This document shows positions 1 to 9,783 of a stretch of 46,505 bases of DNA, piece by piece. Origin of the DNA: an uncultured Oleiphilus sp. GTDB taxonomy: Bacteria > Pseudomonadota > Gammaproteobacteria > Pseudomonadales > Oleiphilaceae. Each line of letters begins with the position of its first letter. Position 1 is the first letter of the stretch. Under the pieces are notes generated by a model that did no database searches, had not been told where the DNA came from, and was given only the letters and a program-made list of their open reading frames with translations. The DNA is taken from NCBI GenBank assembly GCA_913020245.1, contig CAJWAD010000017.1, positions 1-46,505 of the forward strand, written 5' to 3'. A program made the translations under genes and the position numbers.

Positions 1-1205
1 TGAGTAATCTTCGTTAAGTTATTAAAACTACCGAAAGTAATATAATCATTGCTAACGACGGGAGGTACCTCAGACGCAACAATTGTTTTATCGCCCTCAA
101 AACACAAAAAACCGTCTTGTAGAAATAATAGCTTCTCCGTGTGTATCCGAGCATCGCTGGGAGGATCTGCTACTTCGTCAGTGATACGATAGTCTATCTG
201 AGTAAGTCCAGTCGTATTGGGATACCCTAGCCAGGTTATCTGCATTGGCGCAGGCTTCTTTGCAAATAAGCTCAATTTATTGCCGCCAGTGTGCCCTGAT
301 AAATCAATTAAAACATCGATCTCATCTTTCTGAACTATGTCATAGAAATCATCAATCTGTAGCGAGGCGACATCTCGCCAATGCGTTACAAAAGATCGTA
401 ACTGCGATGTCACATGGTCCTCAATTTTCGACGTCGAATAGCAGTAGATTGAATATTCACCAATATTATGATTTTTGAAAAGCGGCAGAAGAAAAAAGGA
501 TACGGAATGAGCCCTGAAATCAGCAGAAACATATCCTATATTTCTAACCTTACTACCTGCCTTAAAGTTAGATTTGCACGTGGACTGAGGAGATATTCGA
601 GATCCCCAATCTCTATGCGCAAAAAAAATGTCTTCTGCTGTAAGGTCCTTAAAATAATTCAGACACAGCAAATAGTTAGAGCCTGCGTTAGAGGTGCAAT
701 TTCCAGAAGCTATGGCTTGATGAAAATAGTCTTTAGCTTCATCCAAATACCCCAAATCTTTTTGCATAATAGCCAAATTATTAAGCGCATCTCCGAAGTC
801 TGGATTAATCTTAACTGCTTGTTTGTAAGCTAAAATAGCGTCTTTATACTGACCTTGAGATTTATATATAACACCTAGATTGTTATACGCACTGTAAAAG
901 TTGGGCTCATATTTTATGCATGCTCGGAAACTCAATATTGCCTCGCGGTTATCGCCATTTTTTTGATACGCCGCGCCGAGAAGGTTATGAATTCCGATAT
1001 TTTTTGGCTCAGACTTAAGCCCCTTTTTTAAAGTTCTGATAGCCTCTTTGAGATGATTTTTATTTATCAGTACCGCACCAAGGATATAATTTGCATACGC
1101 ATTTTTAGGATCAATCGACAAAGCTTGATTTGCCAAATTCTCAGCTAAACCCATTTTGTTCTGTTGAAGGGCAGTCACACCGCCCTGAATAATAGTATGA
1201 ATCAT
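1..1205 (-). CDS. TPR-repeat GT41 family glycosyltransferase (O-GlcNAc transferase-like), partial
   Basis: The reading frame opens with ATG at 1205 and stays open for about 401 codons to the left edge, so the C-terminus lies outside the window. Residues about 1-165 form at least four tandem tetratricopeptide repeats with the usual spacing (for example LGAVLINKNHLKEAI, NNLGVIYKSQGQYKDAI, NNLAIMQKDLGYLDEA). From about residue 225 the start of a GT41/SPINDLY-type catalytic domain is clear: IGYVSADFRAHSV, then DVLIDLSGHTGGNKL, ITWLGYPNTTGL and YRITDEVADP. In this family the TPR superhelix binds protein substrates and the catalytic part transfers a sugar from a UDP-sugar to Ser/Thr. Bacterial members often act on flagellin or other surface proteins, but the substrate here cannot be told. 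The gene lies just beyond the purA terminator and is probably a separate unit. Confidence 0.85.
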   Translation of the reverse strand, partial: MIHTIIQGGVTALQQNKMGLAENLANQALSIDPKNAYANYILGAVLINKNHLKEAIRTLKKGLKSEPKNIGIHNLLGAAYQKNGDNREAILSFRACIKYEPNFYSAYNNLGVIYKSQGQYKDAILAYKQAVKINPDFGDALNNLAIMQKDLGYLDEAKDYFHQAIASGNCTSNAGSNYLLCLNYFKDLTAEDIFFAHRDWGSRISPQSTCKSNFKAGSKVRNIGYVSADFRAHSVSFFLLPLFKNHNIGEYSIYCYSTSKIEDHVTSQLRSFVTHWRDVASLQIDDFYDIVQKDEIDVLIDLSGHTGGNKLSLFAKKPAPMQITWLGYPNTTGLTQIDYRITDEVADPPSDARIHTEKLLFLQDGFLCFEGDKTIVASEVPPVVSNDYITFGSFNNLTKIT

Positions 1206-1307
1206 TTTAAATAAGAGTATTGATCTGCAAGAGACCCAGAATGATATGTAAAAAGAGCGGCCGTTAAAATGAACCAATGCTCGTCTGCAAAAGCGCGCTT
1301 ATAATAA

Positions 1308-1349
1308 ATAAAAAAAAAGCCCTTTAAAAAGAGCTTTTTCAACGGGCTT
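1308..1349 (-). terminator. Intrinsic terminator after purA
   Basis: Read on the minus strand, an AAGCCC/GGGCTT outer stem (1344-1349 with 1317-1322) encloses a second hairpin, AAAAAG/CTTTTT. It is followed by a run of nine T on the transcript strand. It lies about 30 bases after the purA stop. Confidence 0.75.
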
Positions 1350-1375
1350 ACCTAGAGCAGGTCTAGATTGCCTGG

Positions 1376-2680
<1,305 letters not shown>

Positions 2681-2758
2681 CTATCTCTCGCTAAACGTTT
2701 TCTTTATCCTTAAAGCTAAGCTTTTCCTAAAGCACTCACGTTTTGGCGTATTACAATG

Positions 2759-3934
2759 TTAAATGTCTTTAAGTACCCACTCGCCGCCATCATTGACTAG
2801 CGACTGGGTACAGCCTAAATCTTCACTTGTATCGTGCGCATTCAATGCTTGCACAACCCGCTTCGTCTTTCTTAAAACTTTAATCTTGTCCAGTAAACTT
2901 AAATCGTCACTCATCGGCGCAAACACACGCTGCATTGGAACATTTGATTGGTATTGATCTAGACGCACTAAGGTTTTTAAATCAGCACTAAAGCCTGTTG
3001 CCGGTCGCGATGCCCCAAAGTCTTTACCAATCGCATCGTAACGTCCACCTTTAGCAAGCGCGTATCCAAAACCCGGCGTATAAGCGCTGAACATGATGCC
3101 GGTATGATAGCTATAACCGCGCAATTCACAGAAATCATAGCCAAGATCAACCTCAGGAAAACGTTGTTGAATAGAGCTTGCAAAAGCTTGTAAAGCAGAA
3201 ATAGCCTGGAAAGCCATATCGCAGGTCAAACTCTGAATGCGCGTTTTAATTGATTCGAGTGATTCAATACCACCACTTAACTTAGCAATATCGCGAATAA
3301 TCTCAATAATCGGCGAACCATGTGTCTCAGCGAGTGCATCCAATTCGGGTATCGACTTACGATTTAACGCATCAAACACTTCTGCTTCTGTCGTCGCATT
3401 CAATTCAGCTGACTTAATCAATCCTTTATACACGCCCACATGTGCCAAATCGATATGTACCTGTTTTACCCCAGCCAACTTTAAGGTTTCCAACATTAAC
3501 GACATCACTTCAAGGTCGGCCGCCACACTCGGCTCACCAAATAACTCGCAGCCAATCTGTTTTGGACTTCGATTGGTCATCGTGTGTGCTGGTCGCGTAT
3601 GCAAAACAGTATCTGCATAGCACAAGCGACTGACACCGGTACTTTTCAGAAGATGTGAATCAATTCGTGCGACTTGCGGGGTAATGTCGGCGCGAACGCC
3701 CATCATTCGACCAGTTAACTGATCCGTCACCTTAAACGTTTTTAAATCGAGATTATTGCCCGTGCCTGTCAGCAAAGACTCGATAAACTCTATGAGCGGC
3801 GGTGCAACAAGTTCATAACCATAACTTGCATAGCTATCTAACATTGCACGCCGCATTTGTTCGAGAGTCCATGCATCCGGCGGTAATAACTCATCCACGC
3901 CATCAGGCAGCAACCAACGATCAGACAAACTCAT
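2759..3934 (-). CDS. hisZ: ATP phosphoribosyltransferase regulatory subunit
   Basis: Class II histidyl-tRNA-synthetase paralogue with no tRNA-charging role. In known systems HisZ forms a hetero-octamer with the short form of HisG and is needed for the first step of histidine synthesis and its feedback inhibition. At 391 residues the product matches HisZ rather than HisRS, which carries a C-terminal anticodon-binding domain. Visible class II elements are the N-terminal LLPDGVDELLPPDAW, motif 2-like MMGVRADITPQVARI, and ALAKGGRYDAIGKDFG. Its presence predicts that this genome encodes a short-form HisG elsewhere. It lies 45 bases downstream of the DUF2065 gene and upstream of purA, which supports cotranscription. 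Confidence 0.95.
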   Translation of the reverse strand: MSLSDRWLLPDGVDELLPPDAWTLEQMRRAMLDSYASYGYELVAPPLIEFIESLLTGTGNNLDLKTFKVTDQLTGRMMGVRADITPQVARIDSHLLKSTGVSRLCYADTVLHTRPAHTMTNRSPKQIGCELFGEPSVAADLEVMSLMLETLKLAGVKQVHIDLAHVGVYKGLIKSAELNATTEAEVFDALNRKSIPELDALAETHGSPIIEIIRDIAKLSGGIESLESIKTRIQSLTCDMAFQAISALQAFASSIQQRFPEVDLGYDFCELRGYSYHTGIMFSAYTPGFGYALAKGGRYDAIGKDFGASRPATGFSADLKTLVRLDQYQSNVPMQRVFAPMSDDLSLLDKIKVLRKTKRVVQALNAHDTSEDLGCTQSLVNDGGEWVLKDI

Positions 3935-3979
3935 AATCCACTCTTTTAACTCTTTAGCTTTGTATCAAAATCTTCCGCG

Positions 3980-4171
3980 TTACTGAATGACATATAGCAA
4001 AGCTGTTCCAATAAACATACTAGCGAACCCCATAATGCGCATAGATCGGCTATCCACCTCAGCTAATTGTGCGACCAGCTTTTTCCAGCGATTAGGATAG
4101 AGAAAAGGCAACATGCCCTCTAATATCAACATCAAACAAAACGCAGTGGTTAACTCTTGCCAAGCCATCAT
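3980..4171 (-). CDS. DUF2065 (YjeT-like) small inner-membrane protein
   Basis: Small two-helix membrane protein of about 63 residues and no established function. The family signature is visible as WQELTTAFCLMLILEGMLPFLYPNRW, followed by a second hydrophobic stretch, IMGFASMFIGTALLYVI. The frame is open for nine more codons upstream to an ATG at 4198. I prefer the tandem ATG at 4171/4168 because the family starts just before WQEL and a GGGGCGAGA Shine-Dalgarno-like stretch precedes it. Genes of this family sit between hflC and hisZ/purA in many gammaproteobacteria, as here. Here a terminator lies between hflC and this gene. Confidence 0.85.
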   Translation of the reverse strand: MMAWQELTTAFCLMLILEGMLPFLYPNRWKKLVAQLAEVDSRSMRIMGFASMFIGTALLYVIQ

Positions 4172-4288
4172 TCTCGCCCCATCAAATTGAAGGGCCACCT
4201 AAGACAAAGGTGGGCGATTTTACTCCTTAATCAAAGGGAACTAAAGCCCTTTCATAATAGATCGCATTTTCAGTATCAGATAAACTAA

Positions 4289-4318
4289 AAAGGCGACTGA
4301 ATTTCTTCAGTCGCCTTT
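4289..4318 (-). terminator. Intrinsic terminator after hflC
   Basis: A perfect 13-base-pair stem (AAAGGCGACTGAA / TTCAGTCGCCTTT) with a 4-base loop. On the minus strand it is followed by TTTTTAG. It lies 17 bases after the hflC stop, so it should end the hflK-hflC transcript before the DUF2065-hisZ-purA group. Confidence 0.9.
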
Positions 4319-4335
4319 AATTGAACGAGCGTGAC

Positions 4336-5226
4336 CTATTGCTTAGGCGTTACTGCCGAACTCGTTGTTTGCTTCATATACTTAAAGAAATCACTATCCG
4401 GCTTCAGCAATAAAACATCATCTTTTCCGGCAAATGTATCCGTGTATGCGCGCAAGCTTCGCGTAAAGGCGTAAAACTCTGGGTCTTTATTGAATGCGTC
4501 TGCGTAGGTTCCTGCCGCCACCGCATCACCCTCACCGCGAATTTGCTCTGCTTCTTTGTAAGCATTCGCTTCGATTACGGTTTGTTGCCGGTCTGCATCG
4601 GCACGAATTCCTTCCGCAAGCTCCTTGCCCTGCGAGCGGGTTTCACGTGCTTCTCGCTCGCGTTCCGTAGACATACGTCGATACACGTTTTTACTAAGGT
4701 CTTCAGGAAGATCGATTCCCTTCACCCGCACATCAAGAACTCGTATACCGAATTCAGACAGCGTCTGCTCGTTGAGCTTCTCGGTAATAACTGCCATTAG
4801 CTGATCCCGCTCACCTGACACGACTTCCGTTAAGCTACGCGCCGCAAATTCATCACGCAGACCTTTGTTAGTAGAGTTAGATAGCAGCGTTGTAGCCTGC
4901 CAACGATTGCCCGCTGTCGCTTTGTAGTACGCCTTCACGTCTTCAATCTTCCACTTGATAAACGAATCGACAATCACGAATTTCTTACCAACGGTGAGAA
5001 AACGCTCTGGTCGCGAGTCAAGCGTTAGAATACGCGCATCAAACTTACGTATGTTCTGAACAAACGGCAGTTTGAAATGAATACCCGGTTGAATATCAGT
5101 TTCCACAATTTCACCAAATTGTAGCTTGATACCTACCTGACGCTCATCGATCAAATACAAAGACGAGGAAATTAAACCGATAATCAATAATACGGCAACA
5201 ATAGAAATAATAGACGTTTTTGACAT
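4336..5226 (-). CDS. hflC: HflC, SPFH-domain membrane protease modulator
   Basis: Inner-membrane SPFH (stomatin/prohibitin/flotillin/HflKC) protein. With HflK it builds a periplasm-facing cage around the FtsH protease and tunes its proteolysis of membrane and soluble substrates. The start is placed at ATG 5226 (MSKTSIISIV) rather than the in-frame ATG at 5277 inside hflK. It is preceded by GAGAGGAGCG and begins one base after the hflK stop, giving 296 residues, normal for HflC. An N-terminal anchor (IISIVAVLLIIGLISSSLYL) is followed by the SPFH core (ERQVGIKLQFGEIV, GIHFKLPFVQNIRKFDAR) and an Ala/Glu-rich coiled region (ADADRQQTVIEANAYKEAEQ). Confidence 0.96.
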   Translation of the reverse strand: MSKTSIISIVAVLLIIGLISSSLYLIDERQVGIKLQFGEIVETDIQPGIHFKLPFVQNIRKFDARILTLDSRPERFLTVGKKFVIVDSFIKWKIEDVKAYYKATAGNRWQATTLLSNSTNKGLRDEFAARSLTEVVSGERDQLMAVITEKLNEQTLSEFGIRVLDVRVKGIDLPEDLSKNVYRRMSTEREREARETRSQGKELAEGIRADADRQQTVIEANAYKEAEQIRGEGDAVAAGTYADAFNKDPEFYAFTRSLRAYTDTFAGKDDVLLLKPDSDFFKYMKQTTSSAVTPKQ

Positions 5227-5227
5227 C

Positions 5228-6388
5228 CTAACGCTCCTCTCGGTTGCTACGAGTGTTGCGTGACCGAATTTCTTCAATCACCTGATCTGCGATATCAGAA
5301 ATGCTCTGATCATCCACGTTTCGCTGCACAGCACCCGCGCCAGCACCCGCTGTCAGCTTATCCAGAGGCAGATACAACATGTTATTACCACCATCTATAT
5401 CCACTAAGATTTTGCTGCTTTTGCTGTATACCGAAGAAATCGCATCGATATATAGACGCTCACGCGTCACTTCCGGGGCTTTGTCATACTCGACTAAAAG
5501 CTTTTCAAATCTACTCGCCTCACCTTGTGCCGCCGCAACGACTTGGTCTCTATATGCGTTTGCTTCCTCAAGCATCCGCTGCGCCGTACCACGAGATTCT
5601 GGGATGACAGTATTAGCATACGCTTCCGCTTCGTTAACAAATCGCTCTTTATCTAGATTTGCTTTCTGAACATCGTCAAACGCCGCTTGAACGGCTGCTG
5701 GCGCTCGCGCTTCTTTCACGTTCACGATACTAACGTTAATACCCGTTTGGTATCGGTCCATATATTCTTGAAGACGAAGACGCGTATTGTCTGCTAGCAA
5801 CGGACGACCATCGGTCATAATTGGGTTCAAGTCGGTGCTACCAACTTCATGACGAAGTGCCGACTCTGCTGAATGCTGTAAGCTTCGTTCTGGGTCTTCA
5901 ACTCGCAACGCAAATGATACTGGGTCTGAGACCGTGTACTGAACATTCAATTCCACTTCAACAACGTTTTCGTCTTGCGTCAGCATCTCCTGCTTTAACT
6001 CGGCGTTCCGAACATTTGTGACGTTGACAGGAATAACGTTCTCGACAAGCGGAATAACAAATTGTAAACCCGGGTCAAGCGTCCGGCTATATTCCCCTAA
6101 TTGCAGCACCACGCCGCGCTGCTGTTCGTCGATCGTAAAAACAGAGCGCCAAACTAGAAAAATGCCCAGCAAAACTAGCACAATCACAATAGCACCGCCG
6201 GCGCCTTGGCTGTCGCCTTTGTCACCGCCACCACTACTTTTACGTGAACCGCCAAACAAGCCATTCAGCTTATTCATGATTTGCTTCAATGCTTCGTCCA
6301 GATCAGGAGGCCCCTGATTACCGCCGCCTCGATTATTGTTACCCCAGGGGTCTTTACCGTTCTGGTTACCCGGTTCATTCCAGGCCAT
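5228..6388 (-). CDS. hflK: HflK, SPFH-domain membrane protease modulator
   Basis: Partner of HflC in the FtsH-associated HflKC complex. The 386-residue product starts with a Gly/Asn-rich cytoplasmic segment (MAWNEPGNQNGKDPWGNNN). A low-complexity GGSRKSSGGGDKGDSQGAGG stretch and a single membrane helix (AIVIVLVLLGIFLVWRSVF, about residues 66-84) follow. The SPFH domain (EQQRGVVLQLGEYSRTLDPG, GINVSIVNVKEARAP) and a coiled helical segment come after that. ATG 6388 is preceded by CGAGGTAAACT. Translation is tightly coupled to hflC, with one base between stop and start. The gene usually follows hflX directly, but here three extra genes intervene. Confidence 0.96.
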   Translation of the reverse strand: MAWNEPGNQNGKDPWGNNNRGGGNQGPPDLDEALKQIMNKLNGLFGGSRKSSGGGDKGDSQGAGGAIVIVLVLLGIFLVWRSVFTIDEQQRGVVLQLGEYSRTLDPGLQFVIPLVENVIPVNVTNVRNAELKQEMLTQDENVVEVELNVQYTVSDPVSFALRVEDPERSLQHSAESALRHEVGSTDLNPIMTDGRPLLADNTRLRLQEYMDRYQTGINVSIVNVKEARAPAAVQAAFDDVQKANLDKERFVNEAEAYANTVIPESRGTAQRMLEEANAYRDQVVAAAQGEASRFEKLLVEYDKAPEVTRERLYIDAISSVYSKSSKILVDIDGGNNMLYLPLDKLTAGAGAGAVQRNVDDQSISDIADQVIEEIRSRNTRSNREER

Positions 6389-6577
6389 AGTTTACCTCGT
6401 TATATTATCAGTAGATGTTTTCTAAAGCGTGCGCCATAACATTTTCAATATCATGTCGCTGCAAATCCCAGTTATAAACAAGTTATAAGGGCGAACCCTT
6501 GCATTTCAAGCCAGCCATACTAGAGAGTGTCGCCGCACACAGCAAGTGTCTGGACGAACCTTTCAAGGTTTTAACCA

Positions 6578-7600
6578 TTAGTCTCCTTGAAGATAAGCAC
6601 CCACTTCAGCCAAGCCTTCTCGATAGGTCGTTTGCACCTGATAACCGAGCTCGCGCTTTGACTTCTCCATATCAATACGGTGACAAGAGCCAACTAGATT
6701 AAGTGCTTCGAAAGTTAACGGGGGCCGCATAGCGACGTTTAATAAACCAAAGCCCGTTTCGCCAACTTGCGCTAACGATTTTGCTAATAACCGAGGAATA
6801 GAGCGAGGTACGGGCGCATCACAAATCTTTGCCAAGTCGCTCATGTAACGCTTCCACGTAATACCCTCTTCATCAGCGGCATTATATATTTGGCCCTTTG
6901 CACCCGCAAAACGCGCAACCAGCCAAAGAATCTCCACGACATTATCGACATGCACCAAGCCCGCATCAAAATCGCCACCGCCAATTAAACACGGAATACC
7001 TCGACGCAACTCTGAGGACAACGTTTCTACCCATGGCTTGGATCCCGCTCCATAGACATTAGCGGGTCGAACCGTACGAATATCCAATCCCTGCTGCAAA
7101 AAGCTCTGAGCAAGACCCTCTTGCGCCTGCTTACACTTACTGTACGGCCCAAACGTGGCGCCCATCGACAACCCTTCGTGACAACGCTGCCTGTCAATTT
7201 GGTCACCATACACAACGATACTTGAGGCCAATACTACCGGACCGAGAAGCTCATATTCTGCCGCGCTCTCGAAAACGTGTCGCGTTCCCTCTACGGTCAC
7301 TGCCCGATGCAGCGTTTCTTGCCCCCAATCGCCAACCATCGCAGCTAAATGAAAAATACTTTGGCAACCTTTCAATGCTAACTTAACATCGGCTTTGACC
7401 GTAATATCGCCCTGAATCCAATTAACAAGGTCGGAATCACACAAAGATTCTGGACAAGCAAGAAGGTCGAAAGCCACGACATTGACGCCCTCCTCTAAGA
7501 GGCGATTCATTAATCGCCGACCAATAAATCCGGCGGCACCCGTCACGAAAACAGGTTGCGGAATATTGTTCCATAATCTTGAACGAGTATCTTTTGGCAT
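6578..7600 (-). CDS. NAD(P)-dependent epimerase/dehydratase, extended SDR (3-beta-HSD-like)
   Basis: Extended short-chain dehydrogenase/reductase of 340 residues. The Rossmann dinucleotide-binding motif is VFVTGAAGFIGRRL near residue 17. FHLAAMVGDWG follows, then the catalytic SSIVVYGD ... YSKCK (YxxxK). RPANVYGAG resembles the substrate-loop sequence of 3-beta-hydroxysteroid dehydrogenase and NDP-sugar epimerase relatives. The substrate cannot be fixed from sequence. It is the last gene of a three-gene leftward cassette with an SDR and a beta-lactamase-fold hydrolase, lodged between hflX and hflK. The Shine-Dalgarno before ATG 7600 is weak (AAGACGATTT). A 189-base spacer separates it from hflK; it contains an AACCTT/AAGGTT inverted repeat (6557-6570) but no T-run. 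Confidence 0.85.
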   Translation of the reverse strand: MPKDTRSRLWNNIPQPVFVTGAAGFIGRRLMNRLLEEGVNVVAFDLLACPESLCDSDLVNWIQGDITVKADVKLALKGCQSIFHLAAMVGDWGQETLHRAVTVEGTRHVFESAAEYELLGPVVLASSIVVYGDQIDRQRCHEGLSMGATFGPYSKCKQAQEGLAQSFLQQGLDIRTVRPANVYGAGSKPWVETLSSELRRGIPCLIGGGDFDAGLVHVDNVVEILWLVARFAGAKGQIYNAADEEGITWKRYMSDLAKICDAPVPRSIPRLLAKSLAQVGETGFGLLNVAMRPPLTFEALNLVGSCHRIDMEKSKRELGYQVQTTYREGLAEVGAYLQGD

Positions 7601-7665
7601 AAATCGTCTTTTTCAGCTCACTTGGTAATGTGCAAACACTTACCAAAGTTATTGGGCGGATTAGT

Positions 7666-8502
7666 TTAGTAAAGCGTAGAACTTCCCTTGCGCAACTTTT
7701 GCTTTTTACGGCCCAGCTTGCCAAGATAAGATGACAGCATATGCGAACCAGACGGGACAGCAGAGCCTAGTTTTGCGAGCCAAGCGCGACTTTCAGGGAT
7801 CGCCAATTCGATGGGTTTTTTGGGCAGCACGCGTTCAAACACAGCGTGCTCAATATCAGTGACGGTTAGAGTATGACCACCCGAAAACGTCAACGCTGCT
7901 TCCTCATAATCTTCTTGCAAATCCAACATTGGTGTTTCAATAGCATCAGGACAAATCACCGTCACCGAGACGCCTCTCGGCTTTAACTCCTGCGCCATCG
8001 CCAAAGTGAACCCTCTTACCGCAAATTTTGACGCACTGTAAAGACTCAGGCCCGGCACAGGCGCTAAGCCCGCCAAAGACGCGATGTTGACGATATGCCC
8101 TGCACCGCGACCCGCCATATGCTCTGCAGCCAATTGACTCCCGTACATTAACCCTTTCACGTTAATATCGAAATGTCGATCTATCTGCTCGAATTCGAGA
8201 TCCGCAACGTACCCAGGAAGCAAGTAGCCGGCCACATTGAAAAGAATATCAACCTTCTCCCATCCCGAAAGCACCTCGTTCCAAAGTGACTTCCATTGGC
8301 GACCCTGTCTAATATCTAGGCCTCTCACCCAAACCTGTTCTGGCGCCCAATCCTCACTGCTTGCCAAGCGCTGCAAAGCATCGAGGTTTATATCGGTTGC
8401 AATCACCCGATAGCCCTCCGCAATAAAGCGCTTCGTAAGCTGCAAACCCACGCCACTTGCGCTACCGGTTATGAACACAACTTGTTCTGATTTATCACCC
8501 AT
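7666..8502 (-). CDS. Classical short-chain dehydrogenase/reductase
   Basis: Classical SDR oxidoreductase of 278 residues. The cofactor motif is TGSASGVG (TGxxxGxG), followed by the NVAG structural motif and a catalytic Ser in NIASLAGLAPV. The active-site YSASK is followed by ICPDAIETPM, the usual PG-type loop. The fold reduces or oxidises alcohol/carbonyl groups with NAD(P)H; the natural substrate is unknown. The start lies 10 bases after the hydrolase stop and the likely ribosome-binding site (AATAGG) overlaps that stop, so the two genes are probably translated from one message. The basic C-terminal tail (GRKKQKLRKG) is unusual for a classical SDR. Confidence 0.88.
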   Translation of the reverse strand: MGDKSEQVVFITGSASGVGLQLTKRFIAEGYRVIATDINLDALQRLASSEDWAPEQVWVRGLDIRQGRQWKSLWNEVLSGWEKVDILFNVAGYLLPGYVADLEFEQIDRHFDINVKGLMYGSQLAAEHMAGRGAGHIVNIASLAGLAPVPGLSLYSASKFAVRGFTLAMAQELKPRGVSVTVICPDAIETPMLDLQEDYEEAALTFSGGHTLTVTDIEHAVFERVLPKKPIELAIPESRAWLAKLGSAVPSGSHMLSSYLGKLGRKKQKLRKGSSTLY

Positions 8503-8512
8503 AAATGCTAGC

Positions 8513-9604
8513 CTATTGCGTGATTCGGCCGAATTCTAGCTCACCAAAGCTGAAAGTGGGCTTTAATCCAGGAAACCCCCAATAAGCACTCATCTCAGAG
8601 GAGGGAACAAAATTACAAAAATGCGGATTTTCTTTATTTGGTCCGGCTAAGGTCTTTTCTACGACCATAGAGATATATTGATCGAGCGAGTCCTCTAGCG
8701 TATTACCATTTAAGATGACTTCCATGCCGGTCGCTTTCGCATAATCGCGCACACCCGGTATCTCGGAGTGCTCTGGCGCATAACTGTCTGCTGCTACCCC
8801 GTTTTCAGAGCTCACCAGCAAACCTTCAGACGTATGCACAACAAGCGAGTGATTACCCTCTGTATGCCCAGGTGTCCTTACAAACGCAACGCCTTCACCA
8901 AGCTTCACACTTGATTTAAGTTTGATCACTTTATCTTCAGGCAGGCCATCAATACCATTCGGACAATACCAATCTTGCTGAGTTGGGAGTAACGCTGACG
9001 CTGACTCCCATTCTTGTTCCATAACCAGCAATTTCGCGTTGGGAAAGAAGCCCGGTGAAGAATCATCACCCAACCAACGACGTACATCTTGCGTATGCAA
9101 ATGGTCATAAGAAATATAGTCTATTTGATCTGGCGTAATGCCTGCTTTTTCTAAAGCTTGCTCTACCGTGTTTTCAACTGGGGCCAAAAAAGAGTTCACC
9201 AATGGCGAAAACATACCGTATTTGGTAGTCAAACGCTTAAAATATGGGGTCTCGAGGCTCGCCTCAAAGTCCGAAGGCGAAAACAAGAGCGTTTTGACAC
9301 CATCGGGACTTTTAAACTGAACAATGAACAGCCTATTTAATAAATGCATGTAAGGCGATTTCACCTTGTGAGCATTCAACAAACCATACTTAGTCGGATA
9401 CGGCGCGCGAATTAAGTTTAGCGTTCTGTAGAAAGGCGCTTCACCATCAGATAATAGGCTTTCTCGCAGCTCTATCGCCGCCGCACGCGCCTGCTCTAAA
9501 CGCATTTTCGGCAGAGAATGTATTCTTGCCTTGTCTATCGCATCAAGTGCCTTTATACCCAACGACTCTAGTAGTGTTTCACCGGTAAGCTTCTGTTCAC
9601 TCAT
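8513..9604 (-). CDS. Metallo-beta-lactamase-fold hydrolase
   Basis: Predicted metal-dependent hydrolase. The metal-binding signature appears as DHLHTQD (HxHxxD rather than the usual HxHxDH), followed by PGHTEGNHSLV with the third metal His. SSENGVAAD may provide the bridging Asp. The start is placed at ATG 9604 (MSEQKLTGE), 8 bases after TTGGGAG, giving 363 residues; an in-frame ATG at 9619 sits too close to that site. The N-terminal 140 residues before the metal motif are longer than in simple lactonases. It is the first gene of the three-gene cassette and stands just downstream of a 15-base palindrome. The substrate is unknown; an ester or lactone is possible but unsupported. Confidence 0.75.
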   Translation of the reverse strand: MSEQKLTGETLLESLGIKALDAIDKARIHSLPKMRLEQARAAAIELRESLLSDGEAPFYRTLNLIRAPYPTKYGLLNAHKVKSPYMHLLNRLFIVQFKSPDGVKTLLFSPSDFEASLETPYFKRLTTKYGMFSPLVNSFLAPVENTVEQALEKAGITPDQIDYISYDHLHTQDVRRWLGDDSSPGFFPNAKLLVMEQEWESASALLPTQQDWYCPNGIDGLPEDKVIKLKSSVKLGEGVAFVRTPGHTEGNHSLVVHTSEGLLVSSENGVAADSYAPEHSEIPGVRDYAKATGMEVILNGNTLEDSLDQYISMVVEKTLAGPNKENPHFCNFVPSSEMSAYWGFPGLKPTFSFGELEFGRITQ

Positions 9605-9624
9605 TGACCATGCTCCCAACTTTT

Positions 9625-9639
9625 ATAAGTGTCACTTAT
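9625..9639. promoter_or_regulatory. Palindromic operator-like site upstream of the hydrolase-SDR-epimerase cassette
   Basis: Perfect 15-base inverted repeat ATAAGTGTCACTTAT (7-base arms around one T) that begins 21 bases upstream of the chosen ATG 9604. Size and symmetry fit a dimeric repressor site overlapping the cassette promoter. No candidate regulator gene lies beside it, so the binding protein is unknown. Confidence 0.5.
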
Positions 9640-9783
9640 TATTCTGGTCTCATAGATACCATAGCTATTCAAAAATACCAATCTAAGACCTGCGACCTGC
9701 AGGCTTTCTGACCGATAATGTCAACGGATCATTTTGTGAGGACAAAACATTACGGCATTGACTGACAACTGAGTTTGAGTATT

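Noticed and set aside
245-833. Two plus-strand open frames of 77 and 121 codons
   Set aside because: They lie opposite the GT41 gene, which is open over the whole stretch on the minus strand with clear TPR and catalytic motifs.
6557-6570. Inverted repeat AACCTT-TC-AAGGTT as terminator of the three-gene cassette
   Set aside because: No T-run follows on the minus strand and the stem is short, so I do not call it a terminator.
9732-9747. Inverted repeat TTTTGT-GAGG-ACAAAA after hflX
   Set aside because: It is A/T-rich with no T-run in the right place. The nearer hairpin at 9784-9809 is the better terminator candidate.
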